Positions 24,682 through 33,638 are shown, counted from the first letter of the stretch. The stretch: 37,383 bases of DNA from Firmicutes bacterium UBA5493 (GCA_002424045.1 DIPH01000015.1:1-37383), one strand, 5' to 3'. Notes: generated from the letters alone by a model not told the origin. Numbers and translations are program-made.

Positions 24682-25947
24682 CTATATCGTCTTCTCCAAT
24701 AGCTCGATCAAAAGGATTAAATTCCTGCTGATATGGAACGGATCCTTGACGGGCAAAGCTACTACTTTATCCATGGGCTGTCCCTGTCTATCCCTAATCT
24801 GGATCCACTCGCCAACCGCGGGGTCAGGATGGGGGAACGTACGGAATGTATAGTCATGGACTTGTTCATAAAGCTCCCTCAAATCAGGATTTTTCGTAAG
24901 AGTATAGCCTAGAAGTGTCACATAAACTGCTTCCGAATGCACCCACCAGAGCTTATCGGACCAGCCCTCCAGTAGTTTCTTGGTCAGCGGATGATCGGCA
25001 AAGACTCCCACATCTCCTTGGGGGCGGCCACCATTTGCATCAACAAAATGATAGAGGCCACCATATTCTTGGTCCCATCCTAGCTGAAAAGCCCTTTTCA
25101 CCACTTTGCAGGCCGTATCGATGATTTCTTGTTGACGCTTTCCTCCAAGCTTTAAGGCATGATGCATAAGAAACCACATATCTTCTAAACTATGACCTGG
25201 GTTAACGTACCGACTCAAAAGGTAGGTGTCCGCATCCAGAGAATCGTGGACCAGTTCTCGAATGGTCCCATCCTCGCGGATGAAGTTAGACATCAAATCC
25301 TCCGCGAGACGATGACAGCTATTAGCGATGACCTCTGTATCTGGATGGGAGAATTTTTCTGCAGCGCAAAGCAACTCTTGACTCGTGTTCAGAAGAATCA
25401 TGGGGATGCCATGGGCTTTGTAGCCTGTGGGTAGTGGCTCAGGATTGGTCAGAAACTCCCAGTTCTCGTAGCGCCGGGTGATGGAATTGTATAACTTCAG
25501 CGCTAGATCAAGGGCCTCTCTATCCCTTCCCATGGCCGCATACTTAGCAAAGCCTAAAACCACAAAGCAGTCTGCATAGGTACTAATCGCATAGCCCTGG
25601 CCCTGGGTGGGCTCTTTAGGGGTGCCATCTCTTGTCAAGAGAAATGCGCTGTGACCTGAGGGCAGAAAGCTATGGTCTCGCAGAAATTCATAGCCGCTTT
25701 GTGCCAATGACAAATACTGTGCCGGGTCTTCCTCCATCTCAGCCAACTTGGACAAAAGCCACACCATGCGACCTTGTGACCATGTATACTTATCTGTACT
25801 CACGAGTTGATCTCCATAGCTGTTGAAGCAGGTGAAATACCCTCCATACTCTTTATCCATGGCTTTTTCGAGCCAAAATGGCATTATGGTACCATATAGG
25901 TGCTCTCGATAGAATGAAAGCCGATCTTTAAGTTTTTCTTTGTTCAT
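24682..25947 (-). CDS. AGE-family epimerase/isomerase (N-acylglucosamine 2-epimerase type)
   Basis: An (alpha/alpha)6-barrel sugar epimerase of 421 residues. Family motifs are WSQGRMVWLLSKL (Arg60), NPGHSLEDMWFL (His252, Glu255), DKLWWVHSEAVY (His337, Glu339) and RTFPHPDPAVGEW (His373). These match N-acylglucosamine 2-epimerases and cellobiose/mannose epimerases, with His252 and the later His as acid-base pair. ATG at 25947 has AGGAG 8 bases upstream and is preferred over an in-frame start at 25965. Given NagA and NagB downstream, interconversion of a ManNAc-type and GlcNAc-type sugar is the natural guess. The remnant of a second nagB lies directly upstream. Confidence 0.9.
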   Translation of the reverse strand: MNKEKLKDRLSFYREHLYGTIMPFWLEKAMDKEYGGYFTCFNSYGDQLVSTDKYTWSQGRMVWLLSKLAEMEEDPAQYLSLAQSGYEFLRDHSFLPSGHSAFLLTRDGTPKEPTQGQGYAISTYADCFVVLGFAKYAAMGRDREALDLALKLYNSITRRYENWEFLTNPEPLPTGYKAHGIPMILLNTSQELLCAAEKFSHPDTEVIANSCHRLAEDLMSNFIREDGTIRELVHDSLDADTYLLSRYVNPGHSLEDMWFLMHHALKLGGKRQQEIIDTACKVVKRAFQLGWDQEYGGLYHFVDANGGRPQGDVGVFADHPLTKKLLEGWSDKLWWVHSEAVYVTLLGYTLTKNPDLRELYEQVHDYTFRTFPHPDPAVGEWIQIRDRQGQPMDKVVALPVKDPFHISRNLILLIELLEKTI

Positions 25948-25974
25948 GTCTTCTGCTCCTAACATGTCCTTTGG

Positions 25975-26202
25975 ATGACCATGCAGCGCAGGGGCGGGGA
26001 AGCTAATCTCAATAGGACATCTTGACTACATGCTCTTGTTCTTGGAAGGAACAATACAGGAAACGCACTGTGTACATGATTCCTAGCACAGTTTCAGGAT
26101 ATACTCTCTTCGGGAGGGCGTACGCCTTGGGGAAACAACGGCCATTTTCCTGTTGGTTGCATACTGATGGTCGAGTTGCACGATCTAAGAGTTGTGAGGA
26201 TC
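25975..26202 (-). pseudogene. Decayed fragment of a second nagB
   Basis: The minus strand here aligns with the C-terminal half of the intact NagB but is broken by stops and frameshifts. Recognisable pieces are DPHN followed by IVQLD (intact: DPHNFKIVDLD), CFPKAY, then LPKRVYPETVLGIM (intact: VPKRAYTVTVPGIM), CIVPSKNKS in another frame (intact: CIVPSQNKS), and PIEISFPAPALHGH (intact: PIDTSCPASILRSH). The first half of nagB and the last residues are gone. No ribosome binding site or start is seen. It ends just before the ribosome binding site of the AGE epimerase gene. Confidence 0.85.
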
Positions 26203-26255
26203 AACGGAACCCCCGCATTTTTGGCGAAGACCCAGCGGTTCAATAGTTGTGCTCT

Positions 26256-26524
26256 CTACGCTAGGTGAAGAACCCTGTAACCATATTTCTCTTCATATTC
26301 TTTATTCAATCTATCGCCTTCCGGTAGATTCGCTCTGGTCCATACTAGGGGGTGAACTCCTCGTTCTACTAATTTCTGTGCGGTAGCCATCATCAACAGA
26401 TTAATGGTAAACGCATTAGCGTACGTTGAAGTAGGACCCATCTTCTGGGGAATACCTTCTAGCTCAACCACTGAATCGCCTAAGGGCAAGTGGCTGTTAA
26501 TATACTTATCAGCAACGTCACACG
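26256..26524 (-). pseudogene. Truncated second copy of the SIS-domain gene
   Basis: The frame ending at 26256 encodes a close copy of the last third of the SIS protein at 21505-22266: DVADKYINSHLPLGDSVVEL, then GPTSTYANAFTINLLMMATA and LNKEYEEKYGYRVLHL. Identity is high over about 88 residues and then stops abruptly near 26515-26524, where the upstream sequence is unrelated. The phosphosugar-binding half is missing, so the product could not be active. The copy and the nagB fragment downstream are separated by only about 54 bases, with no trace of nagA. Confidence 0.9.
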
Positions 26525-26635
26525 GTCTCGTAGCTTTGTAGGCTTACCAATATGTGCAGGTGCCGTCAGATGACGTATCTACAATATCCTTAAGAACTAA
26601 GGGCACTCTCACCACTTCAGGAGGAATACTGAATG

Positions 26636-26734
26636 CTAAGGTTCAGTGGCGATGGCTAGTGCAATGACAGCAACATCAAAAAGAGCCCAAGGAAGGACAA
26701 ACAGAACGAGGGCACCCCAGATACTTAGTTTCAC
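26636..26734 (-). other. Possible 32-residue hydrophobic ORF, status uncertain
   Basis: In the 257-base stretch between the SIS remnant and the second ceramidase-like gene, a short minus-strand frame starts with GTG at 26734 (GGGAAG just upstream) and reads LSIWGALVLFVLPWALFD followed by further hydrophobic residues and a stop at 26636. It could be a single-helix membrane peptide or a relic of a transporter gene. Nothing else in 26525-26781 is recognisable. Confidence 0.25.
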
Positions 26735-26781
26735 CTTCCCACATCAAGCGCTATTCTGCGAAGGCTTCCTTGTGACAGACT

Positions 26782-28110
26782 CTACGCATATCCGATGTTT
26801 TCCAGCATTTCTATCAAGGTCCGCGTAACCTGTTCGCCCGTCCCCCTGACAAGGCGAGACGGCAAACCGTAGTAGCGGAAAGAATCATTCACTTCATAAC
26901 CGCCCTCATCGTAAACTCTCTCAGGCACCACATAGCCGACGGCATCGTTGGTATAGCCAAGGACAAACACTCGTCGCGGTGCCCTTGCTCTTTTGATTTC
27001 TAAAGCAAACTCATGGAAAAACTCCCCAGGCAATGTGACAAATTCCAGATCTCCCAGGGAAAAAACGGCAATTTCTACCTCCCGCCCCGCCTCAATTTCG
27101 CCTGCCAGCTGCAATCGGCCCATTTGTTCAGCCCAGCTGGTCCAGACTTCCGCCTGATTCACCTCGCCAAAGGAAGCTCCACTATTTCTAAGCTTCGCAC
27201 CAATGGCCCTAAAAGCCTCCGCCTCTTCCAGGTAGCTGTCGGCTGTCGGTACCTCTTCCAAAGAAAGGCACATTCTTTGGTGCTTGTACAAAATATCTGT
27301 CGAATCCTTCCACTGAGCAGTCTCGGAAGCCTGAAGGGCTTCGCGGGCGAGCATTTCGCCTAACCTAGCGGCTTCGGTGAACGTTCTGTGTCCGTGCTTG
27401 CCCCCTTTGATGCTATCCTGTGTATTGTGACCTACGTTTACATCGCCTGTGGCACCATTGAAGAACATCACCTGCGCCCCCGGATAGGAATTGTTTAACG
27501 AGGCTCTCAAGTAAAATGGGTAATCTGACGTCACCAAAAGGTTGTCTGGTCCCAAAACAACTGGATGACAGGCATAATTCACAAGGATCGCCTTAGTTCC
27601 TTTATCTGCCTCAAGACGCACCACCAATACCTGCGAATCTGTGGGCCCGTCCTTTTTTCTGCGGTTCTTGCCCACTAAAGAGCAATCACCATCACCTACG
27701 AACAACCGTACAGGCTCTAGGTCTTTGTTGGCTAAGTAAACAGCACCAGCCAGATTGTTCACTAATCCTTCCACATATCCGGAATCAGTTTGGCCCAAAA
27801 AGGCATCTTCGAGAACAGCGGGACCAGAATGGGTGTGGGTAGCACTGAGCAAAATAGAACAAAAATCCGTGTCCATCAACAGCGACACTTTTTCCCGCAC
27901 CCTCGCGAGGATTCCTTGGTCAATACCTATCAGATCAGCTGAAACGAGGGCAAGCTTCTTGACTCCATCTGCCAAAACCAACGCCTTGGCGTATAACGGA
28001 TCATGAACGCCCCGGCACCGGGCCCTCCGAGCCACAAAACCTGACAACTCACAGTCGAAAGGGGGGGTAATCGCTAACTCCCCCACTCCAGCTCTTAAAC
28101 ACTTAGCCAT
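26782..28110 (-). CDS. Neutral/alkaline ceramidase-like hydrolase, cytoplasmic, paralog 2
   Basis: A 442-residue paralog of the protein at 22268-23539, with the same layout and no signal peptide. Shared elements are AITPPFDCELSGFVARRA, ATHTHSGP (His92/His94), YACHPVVLGPDN (His182) and FNGATGDVNVG. The segment GDVNVG (residues 222-227) aligns with GDVSPN of neutral ceramidases, again with Asn (225) in place of the catalytic Ser. AGAAGG lies 8 bases before the ATG, 17 bases past the oxidoreductase gene. The two paralogs have diverged substantially outside the motifs, so they may have different substrates. It is followed by the decayed SIS and nagB remnants, mirroring the order around paralog 1. 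Confidence 0.8.
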   Translation of the reverse strand: MAKCLRAGVGELAITPPFDCELSGFVARRARCRGVHDPLYAKALVLADGVKKLALVSADLIGIDQGILARVREKVSLLMDTDFCSILLSATHTHSGPAVLEDAFLGQTDSGYVEGLVNNLAGAVYLANKDLEPVRLFVGDGDCSLVGKNRRKKDGPTDSQVLVVRLEADKGTKAILVNYACHPVVLGPDNLLVTSDYPFYLRASLNNSYPGAQVMFFNGATGDVNVGHNTQDSIKGGKHGHRTFTEAARLGEMLAREALQASETAQWKDSTDILYKHQRMCLSLEEVPTADSYLEEAEAFRAIGAKLRNSGASFGEVNQAEVWTSWAEQMGRLQLAGEIEAGREVEIAVFSLGDLEFVTLPGEFFHEFALEIKRARAPRRVFVLGYTNDAVGYVVPERVYDEGGYEVNDSFRYYGLPSRLVRGTGEQVTRTLIEMLENIGYA

Positions 28111-28127
28111 CCAAATAACCTTCTTCC

Positions 28128-29171
28128 CTATTCTCTTGCCAAGGGCAAATCTACCCTTTTACCCGTTTCAGCTGACTTGTAAATTGCCAGCACCAGCTCC
28201 GTGGCTTTCTCCCCTTCCATTCCCGAAACAAATGGTTGACGATCCTCTGCGATCGCGCCCATCATATCCAAAATGGCCTGTTCGTGGGCCCAAGTATCCT
28301 CGACAATGGGGCTTATGGCACTGACAGGAGCATGACCGTGCAAAAATGATGAGTCATCCTCCCGGTCCTCCCTGAACTGCCACAGCAGGGGATCCTCATC
28401 AAGGATGATTGCGCTTCCATCTGTCCCATAAATCTCCAATTTCTTGTTTATGCCATGGTAAACAGATGTTGTGGCTTGAATGGTTCCCACCGCTCCATTT
28501 TTAAACTCAACTGCAGCTGTAACAGTATCTTCGACCTCGATGTCATGGGTTAAATTGCCTGCATAGGCGAACACACTCTTCACATCGCCCATGATCCACA
28601 AAAGGAGGTCGACGGTGTGGATTCCCTGGTTCATCAATGCTCCGCCGCCATCCAGTGCTCTGGTGCCCCTCCAGCCGCCGCTTAAATAATAATCTTTGGA
28701 CCTAAAACAAATGGTGGCAGCATTCCCCATAATCAGTCGGCCGAACCTTCCATCAGTTGCAGCCTTCTTTAAACCGCTATAAAGGGGCATGAAGCGAAGC
28801 TGAAAGACAGTGCCAAGCTTTATTCCAGCCTCTTGCGCAAGTTCAATAATCTGGCTGGTATGCTTCATAGTAATATCAAGGGGTTTTTCGATTAACAGAT
28901 TGACCCTCGCATCGGCCGCTGCTCTGCAGATGTCCAGCCTGGTTCCGCTAGGGGTGCATACGGTAAGAATATCCAAATTTTCCTTAGCCATCATTTCTCG
29001 ATGATCCGTATACCATGCACAACCGAATTCATGTGCCACCGACTCCGAATTTGTCCTCCATTGATCACTTACCGCCGCCAATTCAGCATCTTTTAAGTTT
29101 TTTATTGCTTTAGCATGGACTTTACCGATATTGCCGCAACCGACTACACCTATGCGCATTTTTTCTACCAT
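28128..29171 (-). CDS. Gfo/Idh/MocA family NAD(P)-dependent oxidoreductase
   Basis: A sugar dehydrogenase-like protein of 347 residues. The Rossmann fold is seen in MRIGVVGCGNIGKVHAKAI, the family's EKPL motif in NLLIEKPLDIT, and the substrate-binding domain begins near GGGALMNQGIHTVDLLLW, whose His is the usual catalytic residue. ATG at 29171 is preferred (GGAG 10 bases upstream) over an in-frame TTG at 29177. It likely oxidises or reduces a ring hydroxyl of the imported sugar. With the DegT aminotransferase just upstream, a 3-keto or 3-amino sugar intermediate is plausible. The gene at 36965-37383 is a relative. Confidence 0.93.
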   Translation of the reverse strand: MVEKMRIGVVGCGNIGKVHAKAIKNLKDAELAAVSDQWRTNSESVAHEFGCAWYTDHREMMAKENLDILTVCTPSGTRLDICRAAADARVNLLIEKPLDITMKHTSQIIELAQEAGIKLGTVFQLRFMPLYSGLKKAATDGRFGRLIMGNAATICFRSKDYYLSGGWRGTRALDGGGALMNQGIHTVDLLLWIMGDVKSVFAYAGNLTHDIEVEDTVTAAVEFKNGAVGTIQATTSVYHGINKKLEIYGTDGSAIILDEDPLLWQFREDREDDSSFLHGHAPVSAISPIVEDTWAHEQAILDMMGAIAEDRQPFVSGMEGEKATELVLAIYKSAETGKRVDLPLARE

Positions 29172-29205
29172 GGGCAACCATCTCCGTTCCTAAGCAATCT
29201 GTAAA

Positions 29206-30429
29206 TCACCGGGCATACTTACCCAAAATCGTTTTGAGATTCTCCACAATGTAATAAATATCTTCATCCGTAAACAACGGACTGACCTGGATAAACAGCG
29301 CCCGGGCTATTAGGTTTTCCGCCATAGGACACATTCCCATCTCATACCTTGGGTTTCCTTTATACAGAGGACATGAAAAGGGACACCCGGAAGAATGAAC
29401 AGTCAACTTATCAAGAACAAAAGGATAAGCATATGTGGGCAGCCCCTGGTATAATCTGGCACCTGGAATTTTATTCTCTTTGCATTCGGCCTCCGCTTGA
29501 ATAGCAGCCTCTTTCGATGGAAGATAAATAGCGATTGAAACATAGCTGCATCCTTCTTCATCGAAGTTCTTCCGCAGCGCGAGGCCTTCTATCCCTACCA
29601 GTCCGTCCAGAATTTTAGCTGCATTTACCTTCATTGTGTCAACAATATCAGTCACCTTACGGAGCTGCATAAGGGCCACCGCCCCCGTCAACTCACTCAT
29701 GCGGTAATTTTCGCCATAGAAACCAGGGCAATCGGGGTTTACTATTACATATCCATTTTCATTTCGAACCCCGCCCTGATCATGGGCCATGATCGCCCTT
29801 TCATGTAATTCGTCATCATTCATAATCACCAGACCGCCTTCGCCTGCCGTAATGGTTTTATTTATCTGGAGGCTGAAAGTGCCGATATCGCCCATCGTTC
29901 CCACATACTGACCCTGGTAGGTAGTGCCAAATGATTGGGCAGAATCCTCAATGACCTTCAATCCATGTTTGCGGGCTATCGCCAGAATCCTGGTCATGTC
30001 TGCACTGGAACCTTGCAGATGGACAACCATGATCGCCTTAGTTCGCTCATTTATGCACTGTTCCAACGCATCTGGATCCAAGTTCAGGCTTTCGTCCACA
30101 TCACAAAAAATGGGGATGGCATTGCAGGAAACAACTGAACCAGCACAAGCAACAAAGGTAACCGCCGGGATGATCACTTCATCGCCGGGGCCAACTCCAA
30201 TCGCCCTCAAAGCTACCATTAAAGCAGCTGTTCCGGAAGAAACCGCAAGGGCATGCTTTACCCCAAAGAACTGAGCGGCTTCCTTTTCAAAAGCATCTGT
30301 TTTTCCCTGCAGATTTGGCCCGTAATAACGGAAAGGCGATTGATTCTCGATCACCTCGGATATTGAACGAATTTCTTCCTGATCATAGACTACTGCACCT
30401 GGATACACGGGTTTGCTTAAATCATTCAC
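29206..30429 (-). CDS. DegT/DnrJ/EryC1/StrS-family PLP aminotransferase
   Basis: A type-I-fold pyridoxal-phosphate enzyme of 407 residues that normally exchanges keto and amino groups on sugars or cyclitols. Motifs: SSGTAALMVAL (phosphate loop, about residues 64-74), VIEDSAQSFG (cofactor-ring Asp about 162) and FSLQINKTITAGEGGLV with Lys191 as the Schiff-base lysine. The lysine is present, so it is likely an aminotransferase and not a dehydratase such as ColD. GTG at 30429 follows GAGG by about 8 bases. It lies between the permease genes and the oxidoreductase, which would supply or use the keto sugar. In a catabolic cluster it may run in the deaminating direction. Confidence 0.93.
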   Translation of the reverse strand: MNDLSKPVYPGAVVYDQEEIRSISEVIENQSPFRYYGPNLQGKTDAFEKEAAQFFGVKHALAVSSGTAALMVALRAIGVGPGDEVIIPAVTFVACAGSVVSCNAIPIFCDVDESLNLDPDALEQCINERTKAIMVVHLQGSSADMTRILAIARKHGLKVIEDSAQSFGTTYQGQYVGTMGDIGTFSLQINKTITAGEGGLVIMNDDELHERAIMAHDQGGVRNENGYVIVNPDCPGFYGENYRMSELTGAVALMQLRKVTDIVDTMKVNAAKILDGLVGIEGLALRKNFDEEGCSYVSIAIYLPSKEAAIQAEAECKENKIPGARLYQGLPTYAYPFVLDKLTVHSSGCPFSCPLYKGNPRYEMGMCPMAENLIARALFIQVSPLFTDEDIYYIVENLKTILGKYAR

Positions 30430-30479
30430 TGCTTATGCCTCACTTTCGTTGTAATGTTTTCTTCAATCTTGTAATTTTA

Positions 30480-31310
30480 TTATCCTTTGATCCCACTCAT
30501 GGCCATGCCCGAAATTATGTGGCGGCGGAAGAACATGAACACAATAATCAAAGGTACTACGGAAATTGCGGTTCCTGCCATAACGGGGCCGTACTCAACG
30601 GTGTACGAGTTCTGGAACATAGTCAGACCCACTTCTAGCACAAATAGATCAGATGAGTTCGTAATAATAAGGGGCCAGACAAAAAAAGCCCATCCAAACA
30701 TAAAGCTGAAGATCGCAAGGGCAGCCAAGGCTGATTTTGTCAAGGGAAGCACTACATTCAGGAAAATTCCGAACTCGCTGCAACCATCAATGCGAGCAGC
30801 ATCCATCAGCTCATTTGGCACCGAACCTACTTGCTGACGCATGAGAAATATACCGAAACTAGAAACCACTAAAGGCGCTATAATACCGGTGTACGAGTTG
30901 ATGAACCCCGCCTTTGACACCATCAAGTAGAAAGGAATCATGTAGCACTCGAAGGGGATCATGGTAGTGCCCAGGATAATCATGAACAAGGTGTTTCTGA
31001 ATGGAAAATCATATTTCGCAAAGACTGTCCCCGCAAATGCAGATGTTATCAGAACAAAAATCGTTGACACAGTACTGACCAGAACACTGTTCAGAAAATA
31101 GCGAAAAATGGGAATGCGCGTTGTCACACTGACAAAGTTGTTCCAAGTGAAATCGCGGGGAAAAATACTTGGCGGCACAGCCAAAATCTCCTGTTCCGTT
31201 TTGAATGAGGAAAGCAACATCCAAAGGAACGGAAACAGCATCATGATCACACCGAGCATAAGAAGAATATGGTACCAATTGGTAGCTCGCTTTCTCGTTT
31301 TCTTTTTCAT
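30480..31310 (-). CDS. Carbohydrate ABC transporter permease (MalG/CUT1 type)
   Basis: An inner-membrane permease of 276 residues with six predicted helices. The EAA loop reads MDAARIDGCSEFGIFLNVVLP, the usual MalG form. An Arg/Lys-rich N-terminus (MKKKTRKRA) precedes the first helix. GGGAG lies just before the ATG and overlaps the end of the malF-like gene, 12 bases away. It forms the channel with the gene at 31323-32249. No ATPase gene is in this operon, so a shared multi-sugar ATPase elsewhere is likely. Confidence 0.95.
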   Translation of the reverse strand: MKKKTRKRATNWYHILLMLGVIMMLFPFLWMLLSSFKTEQEILAVPPSIFPRDFTWNNFVSVTTRIPIFRYFLNSVLVSTVSTIFVLITSAFAGTVFAKYDFPFRNTLFMIILGTTMIPFECYMIPFYLMVSKAGFINSYTGIIAPLVVSSFGIFLMRQQVGSVPNELMDAARIDGCSEFGIFLNVVLPLTKSALAALAIFSFMFGWAFFVWPLIITNSSDLFVLEVGLTMFQNSYTVEYGPVMAGTAISVVPLIIVFMFFRRHIISGMAMSGIKG

Positions 31311-31322
31311 GTTATTCTCCCT

Positions 31323-32249
31323 CTAGTAATCGTCCGGTTTAAACATCTTGAACTGGATCACACTTGCGATCATCACTATGGCAAATAAGACCACAACCTG
31401 CGCTGAAGCGTAACCCATCTTGAAGTAGCGGAAGCCGTTCTGGTAGATCTCGTAGACCAGAACCCGCACAGACGCTGCAGGTGCACCCTGCGTTCCAGTT
31501 GTCATCACGTATACTTGGGTAAAGACGTTCAGAGCCTGAATCGTCGCTACGACGCAAATGTAAAGAGCCATACGTTTGAGCAAAGGAAAGGTAATATAGC
31601 GAAAGACCTTCCAGCCAACAGCGCCGTCCACCGCTGCTGCTTCATAGTATTCTTCCGGAATGTCCCGCAAGCCCACAAGAAACAGGACCATGTAATAACC
31701 CACGACTTTCCAGATACTCATAATGATGATTGAAAATAGTGCCACATCCGGATTAGTCAACCAACCAACCGCATTTAAACCTACCGCGGTCAAAACGTAG
31801 TTAATTATCCCATAGGTCCGGTCGTACAACCATTTCCAGATAATTGAAACTGGAACCATCGGAATAACGAAGGGCAGAAAATACGCAAACTCATAAAAGG
31901 AGTTCAGACGAGTGTTCTTTTTTAATGCCAGTGCTAGTAGCAGCGCCAGCATAATACTGACAGGCACCACAATGATGGCGAACAGTGTTGTGTTAAGTAA
32001 AGCGGTTTTAAATGTTGTGTCACTTAGGATTTTAGCAAAATTGGCCAGTCCCACAAAGGGCCGATGACGCCTGATCAGGTGCCACTCATGAAAGCTAAGA
32101 TAAAGAGTACCCAGAATCGGGATAATTCTTAAAACAAGATATAAGGTAAACGTGGGTATCATAACCGCCGTAGCAAAGCGGAGTTTGCGACGTTCCAAAC
32201 CTTTGGTTTTCCCGAACACAAGTTTTTCCTTAACTAATGTTTTGGGCAT
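31323..32249 (-). CDS. Sugar ABC transporter permease (MalF/CUT1 type)
   Basis: A membrane permease of 308 residues with six helices and the EAA loop YEAAAVDGAVGWKVFRYITF near residue 215. It pairs with the MalG-type permease to import a mono- or oligosaccharide delivered by the binding protein at 32352-33638. GGGGGAAAG precedes the ATG. A strong hairpin in the 102-base gap upstream probably keeps its expression below that of the binding protein. Confidence 0.95.
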   Translation of the reverse strand: MPKTLVKEKLVFGKTKGLERRKLRFATAVMIPTFTLYLVLRIIPILGTLYLSFHEWHLIRRHRPFVGLANFAKILSDTTFKTALLNTTLFAIIVVPVSIMLALLLALALKKNTRLNSFYEFAYFLPFVIPMVPVSIIWKWLYDRTYGIINYVLTAVGLNAVGWLTNPDVALFSIIIMSIWKVVGYYMVLFLVGLRDIPEEYYEAAAVDGAVGWKVFRYITFPLLKRMALYICVVATIQALNVFTQVYVMTTGTQGAPAASVRVLVYEIYQNGFRYFKMGYASAQVVVLFAIVMIASVIQFKMFKPDDY

Positions 32250-32302
32250 TACTTTCCCCCCAACGATTTTTCTGACAGCCTCTGTCTTCTGTCTTGTGAA
32301 TA

Positions 32303-32327
32303 TGTGGAGCGAAGAACTCGCTCCACA
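32303..32327 (-). terminator. Intercistronic hairpin between binding protein and permeases
   Basis: TGTGGAGCGA (32303-32312) and TCGCTCCACA (32318-32327) form a perfect 10-base-pair stem with a 5-base loop. No T run follows on the minus strand. Such structures after a binding-protein gene commonly protect its mRNA or partly stop transcription, giving more binding protein than permease. Confidence 0.7.
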
Positions 32328-32351
32328 CGAAGAATCCCTAGAGTTTTTGGT

Positions 32352-33638
32352 CTAGTACAGACCATGCTCCTTCAGAATTTCATTTGTTTCCTTGGCTGCA
32401 TCCTCTAGCACCTTGTCGATTCCTTCGGGATTGTCTACCAAAGAGGCATTTCTGAATGCAGCTTCCAGACGTTCACCAAGCCTTGTCCAGATTTCATCTG
32501 CCGCACCGATGGGTGGGTAAGTCGAGTATCTATATCCTTCCGGACGAACAGTTGCGATAGCGTATGCAGGTTCTCTTTCAAATACGTCGCTGAAATCAAT
32601 GTCTATTCTAGGAGCGGGCCAACCAATTTCCTCGAACATTTTCTTGATATATTTGTCATCGTTGAAGAACATGATGAACTCCCAGGCAATGTCAGCGTTC
32701 TTGCTGCTCTTCGGTACAAACGCCGATTCAGTGGAGTACACTGTACCAGAATTACCTTCATACTTGCCAGGAATTAACGCCGTACCGTATTTCAGATCCG
32801 GAGCTGTTTCTTTGAAATAAGGAATGGGCCAGAACTCCCTGATAAACATAGATGTGTGCCCAAGGGCAAATGCTTCGCTGTCTTGTTTTGTGTCGAAACT
32901 GTCAGTCTTGTACTTATGAATCAAATCAATATACAGTTTCAAGCTCTCTCTTCCAGCTTCATCGTTATAAGCCGCTCTCCATTTACCATCTGCGGTCTGT
33001 TCCAGAATTTCCCCACCGGCACTGGCCAGGAAGATCTGGAATTTTTCTGTTACACCGGAACCATCGCCGAACTTGCGCAGCGAGATGCCTGTGCGGACAG
33101 GTTCACCTTTATCATCATAAACGGTGAGTTCCCTTGCATATTCGAGCAATTGATCCCAGTTCTGGGGGGGAGCATCAGGTAACCCCGCTTCTGCAAAATG
33201 ATCCTTGTTCCAATACAAGATTCTTGCTATACCAATCTGGGGAACACCGTAAATATCTCCAGCGATGGTGTTGAGTTCCAAAGTCCTGGAATCGAACGAC
33301 TTGTTAACGAACTCGCTAACATCACTTGGGGGTAGAGAAATATATCCTCCCTCAATATATTGTGGAATGATGTACTCAGAGGTTACAAAAATGTCTGGGG
33401 CTTCGCCTGCTGGCACGGATACGGCCAATTTGCGTTCGAATTCTCGCAGCGGAAATGCTAGAACTTCCACTTCAATTCCTCTTTCAGCTTGGAAGTCCGC
33501 GGCCGCTTCCTGATATGCTGGAAGTAGCTGAGACCAGCCGATCCAAACGCTTATTTTTCCACCCTGTGCGTCAATTGGGCCAGCAACCGCAAAAGCCAAG
33601 AATAACGCCATTGCCAAAACCATTACTTTCCTTTTCAT
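32352..33638 (-). CDS. Sugar ABC transporter substrate-binding protein (family 1)
   Basis: An exported binding protein of 428 residues from the ATG at 33638, which has GGGAGG 7 bases upstream; the frame is open to 33698, but that extension would bury the signal peptide. The leader (MKRKVMVLAMALFLAF, cleavage near DAQ-G) is followed by KISVWIGWSQLLPAYQEAA, characteristic of CUT1 sugar-binding proteins, and PAGEAPDIFVTSEYIIPQY. Aromatic residues (Trp, Tyr, Phe) are frequent, as needed for sugar stacking. It heads the importer operon. The ligand is probably an amino sugar or its glycoside, given the enzymes downstream. No lipobox Cys is seen, so retention at the cell surface is unclear. Confidence 0.94.
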   Translation of the reverse strand: MKRKVMVLAMALFLAFAVAGPIDAQGGKISVWIGWSQLLPAYQEAAADFQAERGIEVEVLAFPLREFERKLAVSVPAGEAPDIFVTSEYIIPQYIEGGYISLPPSDVSEFVNKSFDSRTLELNTIAGDIYGVPQIGIARILYWNKDHFAEAGLPDAPPQNWDQLLEYARELTVYDDKGEPVRTGISLRKFGDGSGVTEKFQIFLASAGGEILEQTADGKWRAAYNDEAGRESLKLYIDLIHKYKTDSFDTKQDSEAFALGHTSMFIREFWPIPYFKETAPDLKYGTALIPGKYEGNSGTVYSTESAFVPKSSKNADIAWEFIMFFNDDKYIKKMFEEIGWPAPRIDIDFSDVFEREPAYAIATVRPEGYRYSTYPPIGAADEIWTRLGERLEAAFRNASLVDNPEGIDKVLEDAAKETNEILKEHGLY

